Of a stretch of 64,000 nucleotides of DNA, positions 26,218 through 35,343 are shown one piece after another; positions within the stretch are counted from its first letter, which is position 1; each line of letters begins with the position of its first letter. The stretch is from Pseudomonas sp. 5P_3.1_Bac2 (GTDB taxonomy: Bacteria > Pseudomonadota > Gammaproteobacteria > Pseudomonadales > Pseudomonadaceae). The notes below the pieces were generated by a model, which was not told the DNA's origin, searched no databases, and saw only the letters and a list, made by a program, of their open reading frames with translations. The translations under genes and the position numbers were made by a program. The DNA lies in assembly GCF_025465995.1 (NCBI RefSeq), contig NZ_JANLNY010000004.1, positions 1 to 64,000 on the forward strand, read 5' to 3'.

Positions 26218-26976
26218 CTACATTGCTACTTCGACTTGTCCCGGGCCGGTGACCTGCGCGCGGATCACCCGACCGGAGCGCAGGTTGCGCACGCTGATCT
26301 GCTTGCCTGGCACCCCATCCGACAGCGCCTCACCGGGCATGCGTACGTTAATAGTGCCGCTACGCGCGCTGATTACCACATGGTCGCCCTTACGAATGGC
26401 TTCGGCCAACTGCACGTGAATTGGCCCCAGTACTTGATTGGGTTGCAGGGGGCGCGTCAATTTTTTGCCTACGGCTTGTTCCGCAGCGCTCAGGTAACCC
26501 TGATTGAGCAGGCCGACATCGCGTTCGGCCATGACTATATCCTGCTCCGTCAGCAAACTGTCGCGTTTGAGTGGGCGGGCGGCGATGACGACTTGGCGAT
26601 ACAGCTTGACCTGCCCCGGCACGAACACCGTCCACGGGGCGTCGCCCTCACAGCGCACCCGTAGCGTTACCCGGCCCAGTGGTTCTTTGGGATTTTCCAA
26701 GGTGGTGGTCAAAGGTTGCGGGCACAGCGGCAGGCGTAAGCGCGGATCAAGGCGGTTGATTTGCACCTCATGGCGTCCATCGATGTCACTGCGCTGTAAA
26801 AATTCAGTCACGGCTTGCTCAAGAAAAGTCTCGCCAGCGCCGATAAGGTCGGCAGGCCGCGTGGTTTCGGCGCGTGCCAGATTATTTAGGTCGAGAAATA
26901 TCCAGATAGCAATAACTGCTAAGCAATGCAGGCACTCTGCTACTCTGCGACAGTAAGTTGTCATTTCAGTTTTCAT
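26218..26976 (-). CDS. flgA: Flagellar basal body P-ring formation protein FlgA
   Basis: The protein is 252 residues with an N-terminal signal peptide (hydrophobic about residues 15-34, cleavage near LARA). The SAF-like C-terminal part has RPLKRDSLLTEQDIV, and the end IRVMPGEALSDGV.G..I.V.N..SGRVI.A.V (here NVRMPGEALSDGVPGKQISVRNL) is characteristic. FlgA is a periplasmic chaperone for FlgI P-ring assembly. A sigma-54-type promoter upstream places the transcript start at about 26977, so the ATG at 26976 would be nearly leaderless; the in-frame ATG at 26964 is an alternative start. Confidence 0.93.
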   Translation of the reverse strand: MKTEMTTYCRRVAECLHCLAVIAIWIFLDLNNLARAETTRPADLIGAGETFLEQAVTEFLQRSDIDGRHEVQINRLDPRLRLPLCPQPLTTTLENPKEPLGRVTLRVRCEGDAPWTVFVPGQVKLYRQVVIAARPLKRDSLLTEQDIVMAERDVGLLNQGYLSAAEQAVGKKLTRPLQPNQVLGPIHVQLAEAIRKGDHVVISARSGTINVRMPGEALSDGVPGKQISVRNLRSGRVIRAQVTGPGQVEVAM

Positions 26977-26986
26977 GCGGTTCGAA

Positions 26987-27005
26987 TAGCAAGGCGCGTG
27001 CCGCC
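26987..27005 (-). promoter_or_regulatory. Sigma-54 (RpoN) promoter of flgA
   Basis: On the minus strand the sequence GCGGCACGCGCCTTGCTA contains the invariant -24 GG (27002-27001) and -12 GC (26990-26989) separated by exactly 10 bases, with flanking CACG and TTGC as in the RpoN consensus. Sigma-54/FleQ control of flgA is known in Pseudomonas. The predicted +1 is at about 26977. Confidence 0.75.
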
Positions 27006-27049
27006 TGCTACGCTGACAGCATTCTGTTACTCAAATAAGGAGTTTGGGC

Positions 27050-27982
27050 ATGGCCGGTGTGATGGATTCGGTTAACCAACGAACTCAGTTGGTTGGCCAG
27101 AATCGTTTGGAATTGCTGCTCTTTCGTTTGAATAGCAGACAACTTTATGGGATCAACGTGTTTAAGGTGAAGGAGGTGCTGCAGTGCCCCAAGCTCACCA
27201 TCATGCCCAAATCCAGCCCCGTCGTGCGTGGTGTTGCCAACATCCGTGGCGGCACCATTCCGATTCTTGATTTGTCGATGGCCACCGGTAACCGGCCGCT
27301 GAGCAATATCGACAACAGCTTCGTGATCATCACGGAGTACAACACTAAGGTTCAGGGCTTTCTGGTGCACTCGGTGGAGCGCATCGTCAACATGAATTGG
27401 GAGTCGATCCATCCGCCACCCAAGGGCACAGGCCGCGATCATTATCTGACTGCGGTGACCCATCTGGATGAACAGATGGTTGAGATTATCGACGTGGAGA
27501 AAATCCTCGCCGAGGTGGCGCCGACTTCAGAAGTGATTTCTGAGGGCGTGCTGACGCCTGAGACGCAAGCCCGGGCGATCAGCAAGCGGGTGCTGACCTG
27601 TGACGATTCCTCGGTGGCGCGTAAGCAAGTGACTCGCTGCTTAGAAACTGTTGGGGTGGAGGTGGTGGCGCTCAACGATGGCCGCCAAGCCTTGGAATAC
27701 CTGAAAGCAATGGTCGAAGAGGGGAAAAACCCAGCGGAGGAATTCCTCATGCTGATCTCGGACATCGAGATGCCAGAGATGGATGGTTACACCCTGACGG
27801 CGGAGATCCGATCCGATCCACGCATGCAAAAATTGCACATCATCCTGCATACTTCGTTGTCGGGCGTGTTTAACCAGGCGATGGTGAAGAAAGTAGGTGC
27901 TGACGATTTTCTCGCCAAGTTCCGCCCCGACGACTTAGCGGCACGGGTAGCTGACCGCATCAATTTGGCGGCAGGGGACTGA
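27050..27982 (+). CDS. cheV: Chemotaxis protein CheV
   Basis: The protein is 310 residues from the ATG at 27050, which has AAGGAG seven bases upstream. An N-terminal CheW-like domain (about residues 15-165, with LLFRLNSRQLYGINVFKVKEVL and VRGVANIRGGTIPILDL) is fused to a response-regulator receiver domain (about 182-300). The receiver has the acidic pair DD, the phospho-acceptor Asp in LISDIEMPEMDG, and a Lys in FLAKFRPDDL. CheV couples receptors to CheA and helps adaptation. It is divergent from flgA and followed by cheR. Confidence 0.96.
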   Translation: MAGVMDSVNQRTQLVGQNRLELLLFRLNSRQLYGINVFKVKEVLQCPKLTIMPKSSPVVRGVANIRGGTIPILDLSMATGNRPLSNIDNSFVIITEYNTKVQGFLVHSVERIVNMNWESIHPPPKGTGRDHYLTAVTHLDEQMVEIIDVEKILAEVAPTSEVISEGVLTPETQARAISKRVLTCDDSSVARKQVTRCLETVGVEVVALNDGRQALEYLKAMVEEGKNPAEEFLMLISDIEMPEMDGYTLTAEIRSDPRMQKLHIILHTSLSGVFNQAMVKKVGADDFLAKFRPDDLAARVADRINLAAGD

Positions 27983-28025
27983 GGCGTCGATCTCAGTTAA
28001 ATATATGTTTGTTGAGGCTTCGCGA

Positions 28026-28853
28026 GTGTCTACAGGTAATTTGGATTTCGAGCAGTTCCGGATCTTTTTGGAGAAGGCCTGCGGCATTCTGCTTGGCAGC
28101 AACAAGCAGTATTTGGTGTCCAGTCGCCTGAATAAACTGATGGAGCAAAACCAAATCAAGACCCTTGGTGAGCTGGTGCAGCGCATGCAGAACCAGCCCC
28201 GTAGTGGTCTGCGTGAGCAGGTGGTGGATGCCATGACCACCAACGAAACCCTGTGGTTTCGTGACTCCTATCCGTTTGAAGTGCTGAAAAACCGGGTCCT
28301 GCCGGAAATGATCAAAGCTAATCCCGGCCAGCGCTTGCGCATCTGGTCGGCGGCTTGCTCCTCTGGCCAGGAACCCTATTCGTTGTCGATGACCATCGAT
28401 GAGTTTGAGAGGACCAATATTGGTCAACTCAAAGCCGGGGTGCAGATCGTGGCCACCGACTTGTCGCCATCGATGTTGCTCAACTGCCGCTCCGGTGAAT
28501 ACGACAGCCTGGCCATGGGTCGAGGCTTGTCGCCTGAGCGTTTGCAGCGTTACTTCGACCCGAAAGGGCCGGGGCGTTGGGTGGTTAAACCGGCGATCCG
28601 CAGCCGCATTGAGTTTCGTCCACTGAACTTGCTCGATAGCTACGCCAGCCTCGGCAAGTTTGATGTGGTGTTCTGCCGTAACGTGCTGATCTACTTCTCG
28701 GCAGAAGTGAAGAAGGACATCCTCACGCGTATTCACGCCATGCTGAAGCCGGGTGGCTACTTGTTCCTCGGCGCTTCGGAAGCCCTCAATGGCCTGCCTA
28801 ACCATTATCAGATGGTGCAGTGCAGCCCTGGGATTATCTACAAGGCGAAATAA
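28026..28853 (+). CDS. cheR: Chemotaxis receptor methyltransferase CheR
   Basis: The protein is 275 residues if read from the GTG at 28026 (VSTGNLDFEQF, with TTGAGGC seven bases upstream); an ATG seven codons earlier at 28005 has no SD. The N-terminal helical domain precedes a SAM-binding domain with RIWSAACSSGQEPYSLSM (motif I), ATDLSPSMLL, and FDVVFCRNVLIYF (the NVLIYF signature of CheR). It methylates glutamates on chemoreceptors using S-adenosylmethionine. It forms an operon with cheV. Confidence 0.95.
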   Translation: MSTGNLDFEQFRIFLEKACGILLGSNKQYLVSSRLNKLMEQNQIKTLGELVQRMQNQPRSGLREQVVDAMTTNETLWFRDSYPFEVLKNRVLPEMIKANPGQRLRIWSAACSSGQEPYSLSMTIDEFERTNIGQLKAGVQIVATDLSPSMLLNCRSGEYDSLAMGRGLSPERLQRYFDPKGPGRWVVKPAIRSRIEFRPLNLLDSYASLGKFDVVFCRNVLIYFSAEVKKDILTRIHAMLKPGGYLFLGASEALNGLPNHYQMVQCSPGIIYKAK

Positions 28854-28872
28854 CCTCAGCCCAGGATCACCA

Positions 28873-28898
28873 CGGGAGGCAGTGCCTCCCGTTGTCTT
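28873..28898 (+). terminator. Rho-independent terminator after cheR
   Basis: An 8-bp stem CGGGAGGC / GCCTCCCG with a three-base loop is followed by TTGTCTTAT. It lies 20 bases after the cheR stop. Confidence 0.7.
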
Positions 28899-28996
28899 AT
28901 CTGGCGTCCGCACTGGCCGGTTATAAGACCAAGGGTGCTGGTGCAGCGGTTGTGGCTGGTAGACTGCGTGGGCAAGTAATCCCTGGCAGGTGACTT

Positions 28997-29683
28997 ATGC
29001 AGCGTGATCACAGAGAGCAACTCAACCTCAGTTGGCAGGCTAATGCCGATGCTTGGACGGCGGCTGTGCGCGAGCAGCGCATTGAAAGCCGGCGTTTGGT
29101 CACCGATGCCGCTATCGTCCAGGCGATCTTGGCCTTGGAGCCCAAGCGGGTGTTGGACTTGGGCTGTGGCGAAGGTTGGCTGTGCCGGGGGCTGATCGAG
29201 CACGGCATTGAAGCTGTTGGTGTTGATGCTTCGGAGCCGCTGATTGCGGTGGCGAAGAAAGCCGCTGGCGGCGCTCAGTACCGCGTCTGTGGTTATGCCG
29301 AGTTGCCCGAGCAAGCGGCGCAGCTGGGCCTCTTCGATGTGCTGGTGTGCAACTTCGCCCTGCTTGAAGAACCACTGGCGCCGACCTTAGAAGTGCTGCA
29401 TCAACTGCTCGCCCGTGACGGCCGCTTGCTGATTCAAACCCTGCATCCATGGCGTGCCTGCAATGACGCCAGCTACCGTGATGGTTGGCGAGTGGAAACC
29501 TTTGCCGGTTTTGGTGAAGGCTTCGCCCAGCCGATGCCTTGGTTCTTCCGCACCCTTGAGTCATGGCTGGCGCTATTTAGTGAAACCGGCTGGCGCTTGC
29601 AGTGGTTGCAAGAGCCCCTGCATCCCGAGAGTGAGCAGCCGGTATCGCTGCTATTGCTGCTCAGTTCAGAGCGCCAGGCTTAA
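28997..29683 (+). CDS. Class I SAM-dependent methyltransferase
   Basis: The 228-residue protein has the SAM-binding motif I as VLDLGCGEGWLCRGL (about residues 51-65), motif II acidic residue in VGVDASEPLI, and later motifs FDVLVCNFALLEEP and RDGRLLIQTLHPW. There is no signal peptide. The closest type is the Methyltransf_11/25 group; the substrate cannot be inferred. It overlaps the 3' end of the convergent metR gene by 18 bases. Confidence 0.88.
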   Translation: MQRDHREQLNLSWQANADAWTAAVREQRIESRRLVTDAAIVQAILALEPKRVLDLGCGEGWLCRGLIEHGIEAVGVDASEPLIAVAKKAAGGAQYRVCGYAELPEQAAQLGLFDVLVCNFALLEEPLAPTLEVLHQLLARDGRLLIQTLHPWRACNDASYRDGWRVETFAGFGEGFAQPMPWFFRTLESWLALFSETGWRLQWLQEPLHPESEQPVSLLLLLSSERQA

Positions 29684-30598
29684 GCGCGCCACGCTGACAC
29701 CTTCGAGGTTGGCGAAGGAGGTGTCTTTGGCGGTCAGCAGGAAGTCGCGCATGAACGGCGCATCCAGCATATCGGTGCGCACCCCGGCATACAGGGTGGC
29801 GAACAAGCCTTTTTCCCCCAAGCGCTTGGCGGTCACGTAACCACGCGAGCTGTATTCATGCAGCGCCCAGTTGGGCAGGCCGCAGACGCCGCGACCGCTG
29901 GCCACCAATTGCATCATCATCACCGTCAGCTCTGAGGTGCGCACCTGCGCCGGTTCAATATCGGCAGGCTCCAGGAAGCGGGTGAAGATATCCAGGCGAT
30001 CACGTTCAACCGGGTAGGTGATCAGGGTTTCAGGTGCCAGATCTTCCGGTTTGATATAGGCCTTGTTCGCCAGTGCATGCTGATTGGCCACCGCCAGCAT
30101 GGCTTCATAGGTAAACAGCGGCACATAGGTGATGCCGGCGAGTTCGACGGGGTCTGAGGTGACCACCAAATCCAGGTCGCCACGGGCCAGGGCGGGCAGC
30201 GGGGCGAAGGAGAAGCCTGAGGCCAAGTCCAGCTCGACTTCCGGCCAGGCGTCGCGGAACTGGTCGATGGTCGGCATCAGCCATTGGAAGCAGCTGTGGC
30301 ATTCGATCGCCATATGCAGGCGGCCGGCAGTGCCACCGGCTAAGCGCGCGATATCGCGCTCGGCACTGCGCAGCAGCGGCAACACGCTGTCGGATAACTG
30401 CAGCAGGCGCAGGCCGGCACTGGTGAAACGCACCGGTTTGGTTTTACGCACAAACAACTGCATACCCAAGCGTTCTTCCAGCTCCTTGAACTGGTGCGAC
30501 AGCGCCGATTGCGTCAGGTGCAGGCGTTCGGCGGCGTCGACCAAGCTGGCGCTTTCGCGCAGGGCGTGGAGGGTTTTTAGGTGGCGTAATTCGAGCAT
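29666..30598 (-). CDS. metR: LysR-type regulator MetR
   Basis: The 310-residue LysR regulator has an N-terminal winged helix (MLELRHLKTLHALRESASLVDAAERLHLTQSALSHQFKELE, recognition helix TQSALSHQ) and a C-terminal periplasmic-binding-like domain from about residue 90. The N-terminus and the IECHSCFQWLMP segment are typical of MetR, which activates metE and other methionine genes with homocysteine as co-effector. It is divergent from metE, the standard arrangement, with 175 bases between the two starts. Confidence 0.94.
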   Translation of the reverse strand: MLELRHLKTLHALRESASLVDAAERLHLTQSALSHQFKELEERLGMQLFVRKTKPVRFTSAGLRLLQLSDSVLPLLRSAERDIARLAGGTAGRLHMAIECHSCFQWLMPTIDQFRDAWPEVELDLASGFSFAPLPALARGDLDLVVTSDPVELAGITYVPLFTYEAMLAVANQHALANKAYIKPEDLAPETLITYPVERDRLDIFTRFLEPADIEPAQVRTSELTVMMMQLVASGRGVCGLPNWALHEYSSRGYVTAKRLGEKGLFATLYAGVRTDMLDAPFMRDFLLTAKDTSFANLEGVSVARLSLAL

Positions 30599-30704
30599 GG
30601 TGTCCTCAATGGCACGGCGCTACGCGTTAGCGGTGCAGGCTGGTGGGGGGCATTATGCCGCCTATGGCTAACATGAGCAAAATTATAGATGAATGCGAAT
30701 ATGT

Positions 30705-30717
30705 TGAGTTTGTCTCA
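30705..30717. promoter_or_regulatory. Candidate MetR-binding palindrome
   Basis: The metR-metE intergenic region contains TGAG-N5-CTCA, a perfect 4+4 inverted repeat with five-base spacing, close to the MetR consensus TGAA-N5-TTCA. It lies about 57 bases upstream of the metE start. I found no exact consensus site, so this remains a candidate. Confidence 0.4.
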
Positions 30718-30773
30718 CTAAGAGACGGTGCCGACAATGGCGCCATCTTTTGTATCGATGTGAGTGAATGCTG

Positions 30774-33062
30774 ATGGCCCTGTCCCATAACCTAGGTTTC
30801 CCGCGTATTGGTCGTGACCGCGAATTGAAGAAAGCCCTTGAGGCTTATTGGAAGGGCGAACTTAACGAGGCGGGCCTGCGTGAAGTTGGCCGGCAGTTGC
30901 GTGCCAAGCATTGGCAAGTGCAGCGCGAGGCCGGGATTGAGTTATTGCCGGTGGGGGACTTCGCTTGGTACGACCAAGTGCTGGGCCACTCGCTGAGTTT
31001 CGGGGTGATCCCCGAGCGCTTCCGTACCCCAGATGGCAAGCCAACGCTGGACACCCTGTTCGCCATGGCGCGTGGTGTCAGCCACAGTTGCTGTGGTGGT
31101 GCCCATGCCCAAGAGATGACCAAGTGGTTTGATACTAACTACCACTATCTGGTCCCGGAATTCAGCCAGGATCAGCAGTTCAAGCTGAGCTGGGAGCAAC
31201 TCTTTGAAGAGGTTGATGAGGCCTTGGCCCTGGGCTATCAGGTCAAGCCGGTGTTGATTGGCCCGCTGACTTATCTGTGGTTGGGCAAGGTGAAGGGCGC
31301 CGAGTTTGACCGCCTGCAGCTGCTCGATCGTCTACTGCCGCTGTATGGCGAAATCTTCCAGCGTCTGGCGAGTCAGGGAGTGGAGTGGGTGCAGATCGAT
31401 GAACCGATCCTCGGCCTAGATTTGCCGCAGCAGTGGAAAAGCGCTTTTGAGCGTGCCTACAACCTGCTGCAGCGTGATCCTTTGAAGAAGCTGATCGCCA
31501 CTTATTTCTCCGGTCTTGAAGACAACCTCGGTTTGGCCGCCGGGCTGCCGGTGGACGGTCTGCATATCGACTTGGTCCGCGCTCCAGAGCAGTTCCCCAG
31601 TATTCTCGATCGCTTGCCGGCTTATAAAGTGCTGTCCTTGGGGGTGGTCAACGGACGTAACGTGTGGCGTACCGATCTCGAGCAGGCACTGACGATTCTG
31701 CAGCAAGCCCAACAGCGTTTAGGCGAGCGCCTGTGGGTGGCGCCGAGCTGCTCGCTGTTGCACAGCCCGGTGGATTTGCAACGCGAAGATCAGCTGGATG
31801 CCGAATTAAAAAGCTGGCTGGCGTTTGCCGTGCAGAAATGTGCGGAAGTGGCGCTGCTGACCACCGCTCTGAATGATCCGCATAACCCTCAGGTGCAGGC
31901 CGCCTTGCATGCCAGTCGCGTGGCCCAGGCGAGTCGTAAACAATCGCCGCGTATTCACAAGCCCGCGGTGCAGGCGCGTTTGGCCGCCATCACAGCTGCT
32001 GACAGCCAGCGCCAGTCGCCCTTTGTTGCGCGCATCGAGCAGCAGCGCGAGCGCTTGCAGTTGCCGGCATTGCCCACCACCACCATCGGCTCGTTCCCGC
32101 AGACCAGCGCGATTCGTTTGGCCCGGCAAGCCTTTAAAGCCGGCAAGCTGTCGGTGGCCGAGTACACCGAAGCCATGCACAGCGAAATCCGCCACGCCGT
32201 GAACATTCAAGAGAAGCTGGGCTTGGATGTATTAGTCCACGGTGAAGCTGAGCGTAACGACATGGTCGAGTACTTCGCCGAGCAAATGGATGGCTATTTG
32301 TTTACCCGCTTCGGTTGGGTGCAGAGCTATGGTTCGCGCTGTGTAAAACCTGCGGTGATTTATGGCGACTTGAGCCGCTCCCAGGCCATGACCGTGGAGT
32401 GGATTCGCTATGCCCAGGGGCTCACCAGCAAAGTCATGAAGGGCATGCTGACTGGCCCGGTGACCATGCTGATGTGGTCCTTCCCGCGCGACGATATTTC
32501 CCGTGAGCAGCAGGCCCGGCAACTGGCCTTGGCTATTCGGGATGAGGTGGTGGACTTAGAGGCAGCGGGGATCAAAATCATCCAGATCGACGAAGCCGCA
32601 TTCCGCGAAGGCTTGCCGCTGCGCAAGGCGCAGTGGCAGGCGTATCTGCACTGGGCCACCGAAGCGTTTCGTCTGTGCGCCAGTGGTGTGGCGGATCAAA
32701 CCCAGATCCACACCCACATGTGCTACAGCGAATTCAACGACGTGATCGAGTCCATCGCGGCCATGGACGCCGATGTCATCACCATTGAAACCTCGCGTTC
32801 GGACATGGAGTTGCTGGAAGCCTTCAAGGTCTTTGCCTATCCCAATGACATTGGCCCTGGCGTCTATGACATCCACTCGCCACGGGTGCCAAACAGTGAC
32901 GAAATGGCGCAATTGCTGCGCAAAGCTGCCAAGCGCATTGCGCCCGAGCGTTTGTGGGTCAACCCCGACTGCGGTTTGAAAACCCGTGGCTGGGCAGAGA
33001 CCGAAGCGGCGCTGGTCAATATGGTGGCCGCTGCGCGCCAGTTACGCAGCGAGCTGCACTAA
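30774..33062 (+). CDS. metE: Cobalamin-independent methionine synthase
   Basis: The 762-residue protein is the usual MetE length with two related barrels. The N-terminal barrel starts [20 protein letters not shown]; the C-terminal barrel starts near [11 protein letters not shown]. Zinc and homocysteine ligands are visible: His and Cys in HTHMCYSEF and Cys in [11 protein letters not shown], plus the folate-binding [13 protein letters not shown]. It transfers a methyl group from 5-methyltetrahydropteroyl-triglutamate to homocysteine. The ATG at 30774 gives MALSHNLG; an ATG two codons earlier (30768) is also possible. Confidence 0.97.
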   Translation: MALSHNLGFPRIGRDRELKKALEAYWKGELNEAGLREVGRQLRAKHWQVQREAGIELLPVGDFAWYDQVLGHSLSFGVIPERFRTPDGKPTLDTLFAMARGVSHSCCGGAHAQEMTKWFDTNYHYLVPEFSQDQQFKLSWEQLFEEVDEALALGYQVKPVLIGPLTYLWLGKVKGAEFDRLQLLDRLLPLYGEIFQRLASQGVEWVQIDEPILGLDLPQQWKSAFERAYNLLQRDPLKKLIATYFSGLEDNLGLAAGLPVDGLHIDLVRAPEQFPSILDRLPAYKVLSLGVVNGRNVWRTDLEQALTILQQAQQRLGERLWVAPSCSLLHSPVDLQREDQLDAELKSWLAFAVQKCAEVALLTTALNDPHNPQVQAALHASRVAQASRKQSPRIHKPAVQARLAAITAADSQRQSPFVARIEQQRERLQLPALPTTTIGSFPQTSAIRLARQAFKAGKLSVAEYTEAMHSEIRHAVNIQEKLGLDVLVHGEAERNDMVEYFAEQMDGYLFTRFGWVQSYGSRCVKPAVIYGDLSRSQAMTVEWIRYAQGLTSKVMKGMLTGPVTMLMWSFPRDDISREQQARQLALAIRDEVVDLEAAGIKIIQIDEAAFREGLPLRKAQWQAYLHWATEAFRLCASGVADQTQIHTHMCYSEFNDVIESIAAMDADVITIETSRSDMELLEAFKVFAYPNDIGPGVYDIHSPRVPNSDEMAQLLRKAAKRIAPERLWVNPDCGLKTRGWAETEAALVNMVAAARQLRSELH

Positions 33063-33068
33063 GCAAAC

Positions 33069-33098
33069 AGCAGCCCCATCCGTGATGGGGCTGCTTTC
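33069..33098 (+). terminator. Rho-independent terminator after metE
   Basis: A 12-bp perfect stem AGCAGCCCCATC / GATGGGGCTGCT with a CGT loop lies seven bases after the metE stop and is followed by a short T run. Confidence 0.8.
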
Positions 33099-33219
33099 CT
33101 ACCGCTGGGCGAGTTTCATCAAATTGTCACGCAACTGTGGCAGCGCGCTTGCCCGCAACTTTGCACAATCGCCGCCTTCCAAGGTGCCGCGCTGAGCTGT
33201 ACCGCTACAGGGTATAGCC

Positions 33220-34209
33220 ATGCGATTCGTGCTTTTACTCATCAGTCTGATGAGCGCTTTTTCTGTGTTTGCCGCGCCACGCTGCGACGTGCAAACCGCC
33301 ACCCAATTTGCCGATGTCGGCGCTGTTAAGTTGGCCTACCAAAGCATCGGCCGCCGCTCCGATCCTGCGTTGCTACTGATCATGGGGTTAGGCGGACAGC
33401 TCATTCATTGGCCGGATGAAGTGGTGCAAAGCCTGTGTCAGCAGGGCTTTCGGGTGATTCGCTTCGATAACCGCGATGTTGGCCTAAGCACTTGGGCCAA
33501 GGCGCCGGGCTCGCGCAATCTAACGCTGGAAGTGCTGCGCTATAAGCTCGGTATCCGGGTGGATGCACCGTACAGTTTGCGCGAGATGGCCGGCGATGCC
33601 CTGCATCTGATGGACGCCTTAGGCGTACCGCGCTTTCATGTGTTGGGGGCCAGCATGGGTGGCATGATCGCCCAGCATCTGGCGGACTTAGCTCCAGAGC
33701 GGGTGCAAAGCCTGACCTTGGTTATGACCAGCTCTGGCGCTCAGGGTTTGCCGGCCCCTGACAGCCATTTGCTGCAGCTGTTGGCCCGGCGCGAGGCGCC
33801 CAATCGTGAGGCGGCGTTGCAGCAACAAGCCGATTTACTCGCCGCCTTGGGCAGCCCCAAGGTGCAAGACGATCGCCAGGCGCTGTTGCAGCAGGCGCAA
33901 ATCGCCTATGACCGGGCGTTTAATCCAGAAGGGGTACAGCGCCAGTTGTTGGCGATTTTGGCCGAGCCGAGTCGGGTGCAGATGCTCAACCGTCTGCATG
34001 TGCCCACCTTGGTGGTTCATGGTACGGCTGATCCGTTGCTGCCGGTGATGCATGGTGTGCATGTGGCGGCGCATATCCAGGGCAGTCAGCTGAAGCTGAT
34101 TCCAGGCCTTGCCCACCGTTTTCAAGAGGCGTTTAAGGAGCCTTTGTTGGCCGCCGTGTTGCCCTATCTGCGCGCCCATCGCAGTGATCCGCAATGGGCG
34201 CGGCTGTGA
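33220..34209 (+). CDS. Exported alpha/beta hydrolase
   Basis: The protein is 329 residues with a signal peptide (MRFVLLLISLMSAFSVFA). The alpha/beta-hydrolase fold has the nucleophile elbow GASMGG, an oxyanion region LLIMGLGGQ, the catalytic Asp in HGTADPLLP and the His in GLAHRF. A motif RFDNRDVGLST is typical of the fold-family esterase/lipase-like group. It is likely periplasmic; the substrate is unknown. It lies alone between the metE terminator and a convergent DUF1993 gene, which ends four bases away. Confidence 0.88.
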   Translation: MRFVLLLISLMSAFSVFAAPRCDVQTATQFADVGAVKLAYQSIGRRSDPALLLIMGLGGQLIHWPDEVVQSLCQQGFRVIRFDNRDVGLSTWAKAPGSRNLTLEVLRYKLGIRVDAPYSLREMAGDALHLMDALGVPRFHVLGASMGGMIAQHLADLAPERVQSLTLVMTSSGAQGLPAPDSHLLQLLARREAPNREAALQQQADLLAALGSPKVQDDRQALLQQAQIAYDRAFNPEGVQRQLLAILAEPSRVQMLNRLHVPTLVVHGTADPLLPVMHGVHVAAHIQGSQLKLIPGLAHRFQEAFKEPLLAAVLPYLRAHRSDPQWARL

Positions 34210-34212
34210 GCC

Positions 34213-34719
34213 TTAGCGGGTGCCGAGGAAGTCGCGTTTGCCGACGTTAACGCCGTTGTGACGCAGGATGTCGTAAGCGGTGGTGAAGTGGAAGAACAGG
34301 TTAGGCAGTACGTGATCAAGCAGGAACGCCTGACCCTCGAAGTGGGTTTCTTTGTCGCGGCGCTTGAGTGTCACGGTGCGCGTGGCGCTGCTATCAATCT
34401 GCGCGCTGTCCAGACCTTGGATATAGCTCAGGGTGTTGGCGATGCGTTCTTGCAGTTGGGCAAAGCTGCTTTCATCGTCGGCCACCGCTGGGGCGTCGAC
34501 ACCTGCGAGCAGGGCTGCGCCGTTTTTCGCGGTGTCGCAAGCGATTTGTACCTGACGAATCAGCGGGAACATATCGGGCGCCAGGCGCGCTTGCAGAAAC
34601 ACACTTTCCGCGATGTTCTTTTCTTGCGCATGGGCCGCGCCGATGGCCAATACCGCTGACAGGTTAGTCAGTTGGCGGGTGAATACGGCGCTGGAAGCTT
34701 GGGACATGGACAGCGACAT
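34213..34719 (-). CDS. DUF1993 domain-containing protein
   Basis: The 168-residue protein starts at ATG 34719 with GGAGA about six bases upstream; the open frame to 34851 is not needed. It is helical, with FLQARLAPDMFPLIRQVQIACDTAK and, near the end, FFHFTTAYDILRHNGVNVGKRDFLG, both typical of DUF1993, a DinB-like four-helix family. No catalytic function is established. It sits downstream of the phaJ-like and hydrolase genes on the same strand. Confidence 0.9.
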   Translation of the reverse strand: MSLSMSQASSAVFTRQLTNLSAVLAIGAAHAQEKNIAESVFLQARLAPDMFPLIRQVQIACDTAKNGAALLAGVDAPAVADDESSFAQLQERIANTLSYIQGLDSAQIDSSATRTVTLKRRDKETHFEGQAFLLDHVLPNLFFHFTTAYDILRHNGVNVGKRDFLGTR

Positions 34720-34872
34720 GGCTTTCTCCGGTAAACGTGGGTGAGGGTGATGGCGCCGCTGTTGCACGGCAGGTGGGCGAGGCGACTGGGCTGTGCGCCT
34801 GCAGATTAGACGCTTGAGCCTAATCTGCATGATGGCGCCAAGACCCGCCATGACGGCGGGCCAGCCTGCGAC

Positions 34873-35343
34873 TTAACCGATGGTGATCGGTGGCAGTTGG
34901 GTCAGTTCAACGGTTTGCTGTTTACGCGGGGCGAGGATTTCCGCTTCGCCATCGACCACCAGCTCGTCGTTCTGGTTGAACACGCGAGTGGCCACGCGTA
35001 CGCGGAATTTCGGCAGTTTTTCCAGAATCTCCAAGCGCACGGTGAGGGTGTCGCCAAGCTTGACTGGCGCGGTGAAGCGCATGGTCTGGCCGATATAAAT
35101 GGTGCCTGGGCCAGGCAGCTCACAAGCCACTGCCGCGCTGATCAAGGCGCCGCTAAACATACCGTGGGCGATACGCTCTTTGAACATGGTGGTGGCGGCG
35201 TATTCAGCGTCCAGGTGCACGGGGTTATGGTCGCCGGAAACTTCAGCAAACAGCTGAATATCGCGCTCGGTTACGGTCTTGCTGTAGTTGGCCTTCTGGC
35301 CGACTTCGAGGGCGTCGTAGGGCGTATTGCTGGATTGGCTCAT
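34873..35343 (-). CDS. MaoC-family (R)-specific enoyl-CoA hydratase (PhaJ-like)
   Basis: The 156-residue hot-dog-fold hydratase has the hydratase motif FAEVSGDHNPVHLDAEYA (catalytic Asp and His in GDHNPVH) and RIAHGMFSGALISA. It converts trans-2-enoyl-CoA to (R)-3-hydroxyacyl-CoA, feeding beta-oxidation intermediates into other pathways such as polyhydroxyalkanoate or signal synthesis. The start codon overlaps the stop of the upstream hydrolase gene by four bases (ATGA), so the two are coupled. fadD genes lie directly across the divergent promoter region. Confidence 0.93.
   Translation of the reverse strand: MSQSSNTPYDALEVGQKANYSKTVTERDIQLFAEVSGDHNPVHLDAEYAATTMFKERIAHGMFSGALISAAVACELPGPGTIYIGQTMRFTAPVKLGDTLTVRLEILEKLPKFRVRVATRVFNQNDELVVDGEAEILAPRKQQTVELTQLPPITIG

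Noticed and set aside
30599..30773. Looked for a cobalamin riboswitch upstream of metE.
   Set aside because: The gap is only 175 bases and no B12-box-like sequence or extended structure was seen; MetR control is more likely.
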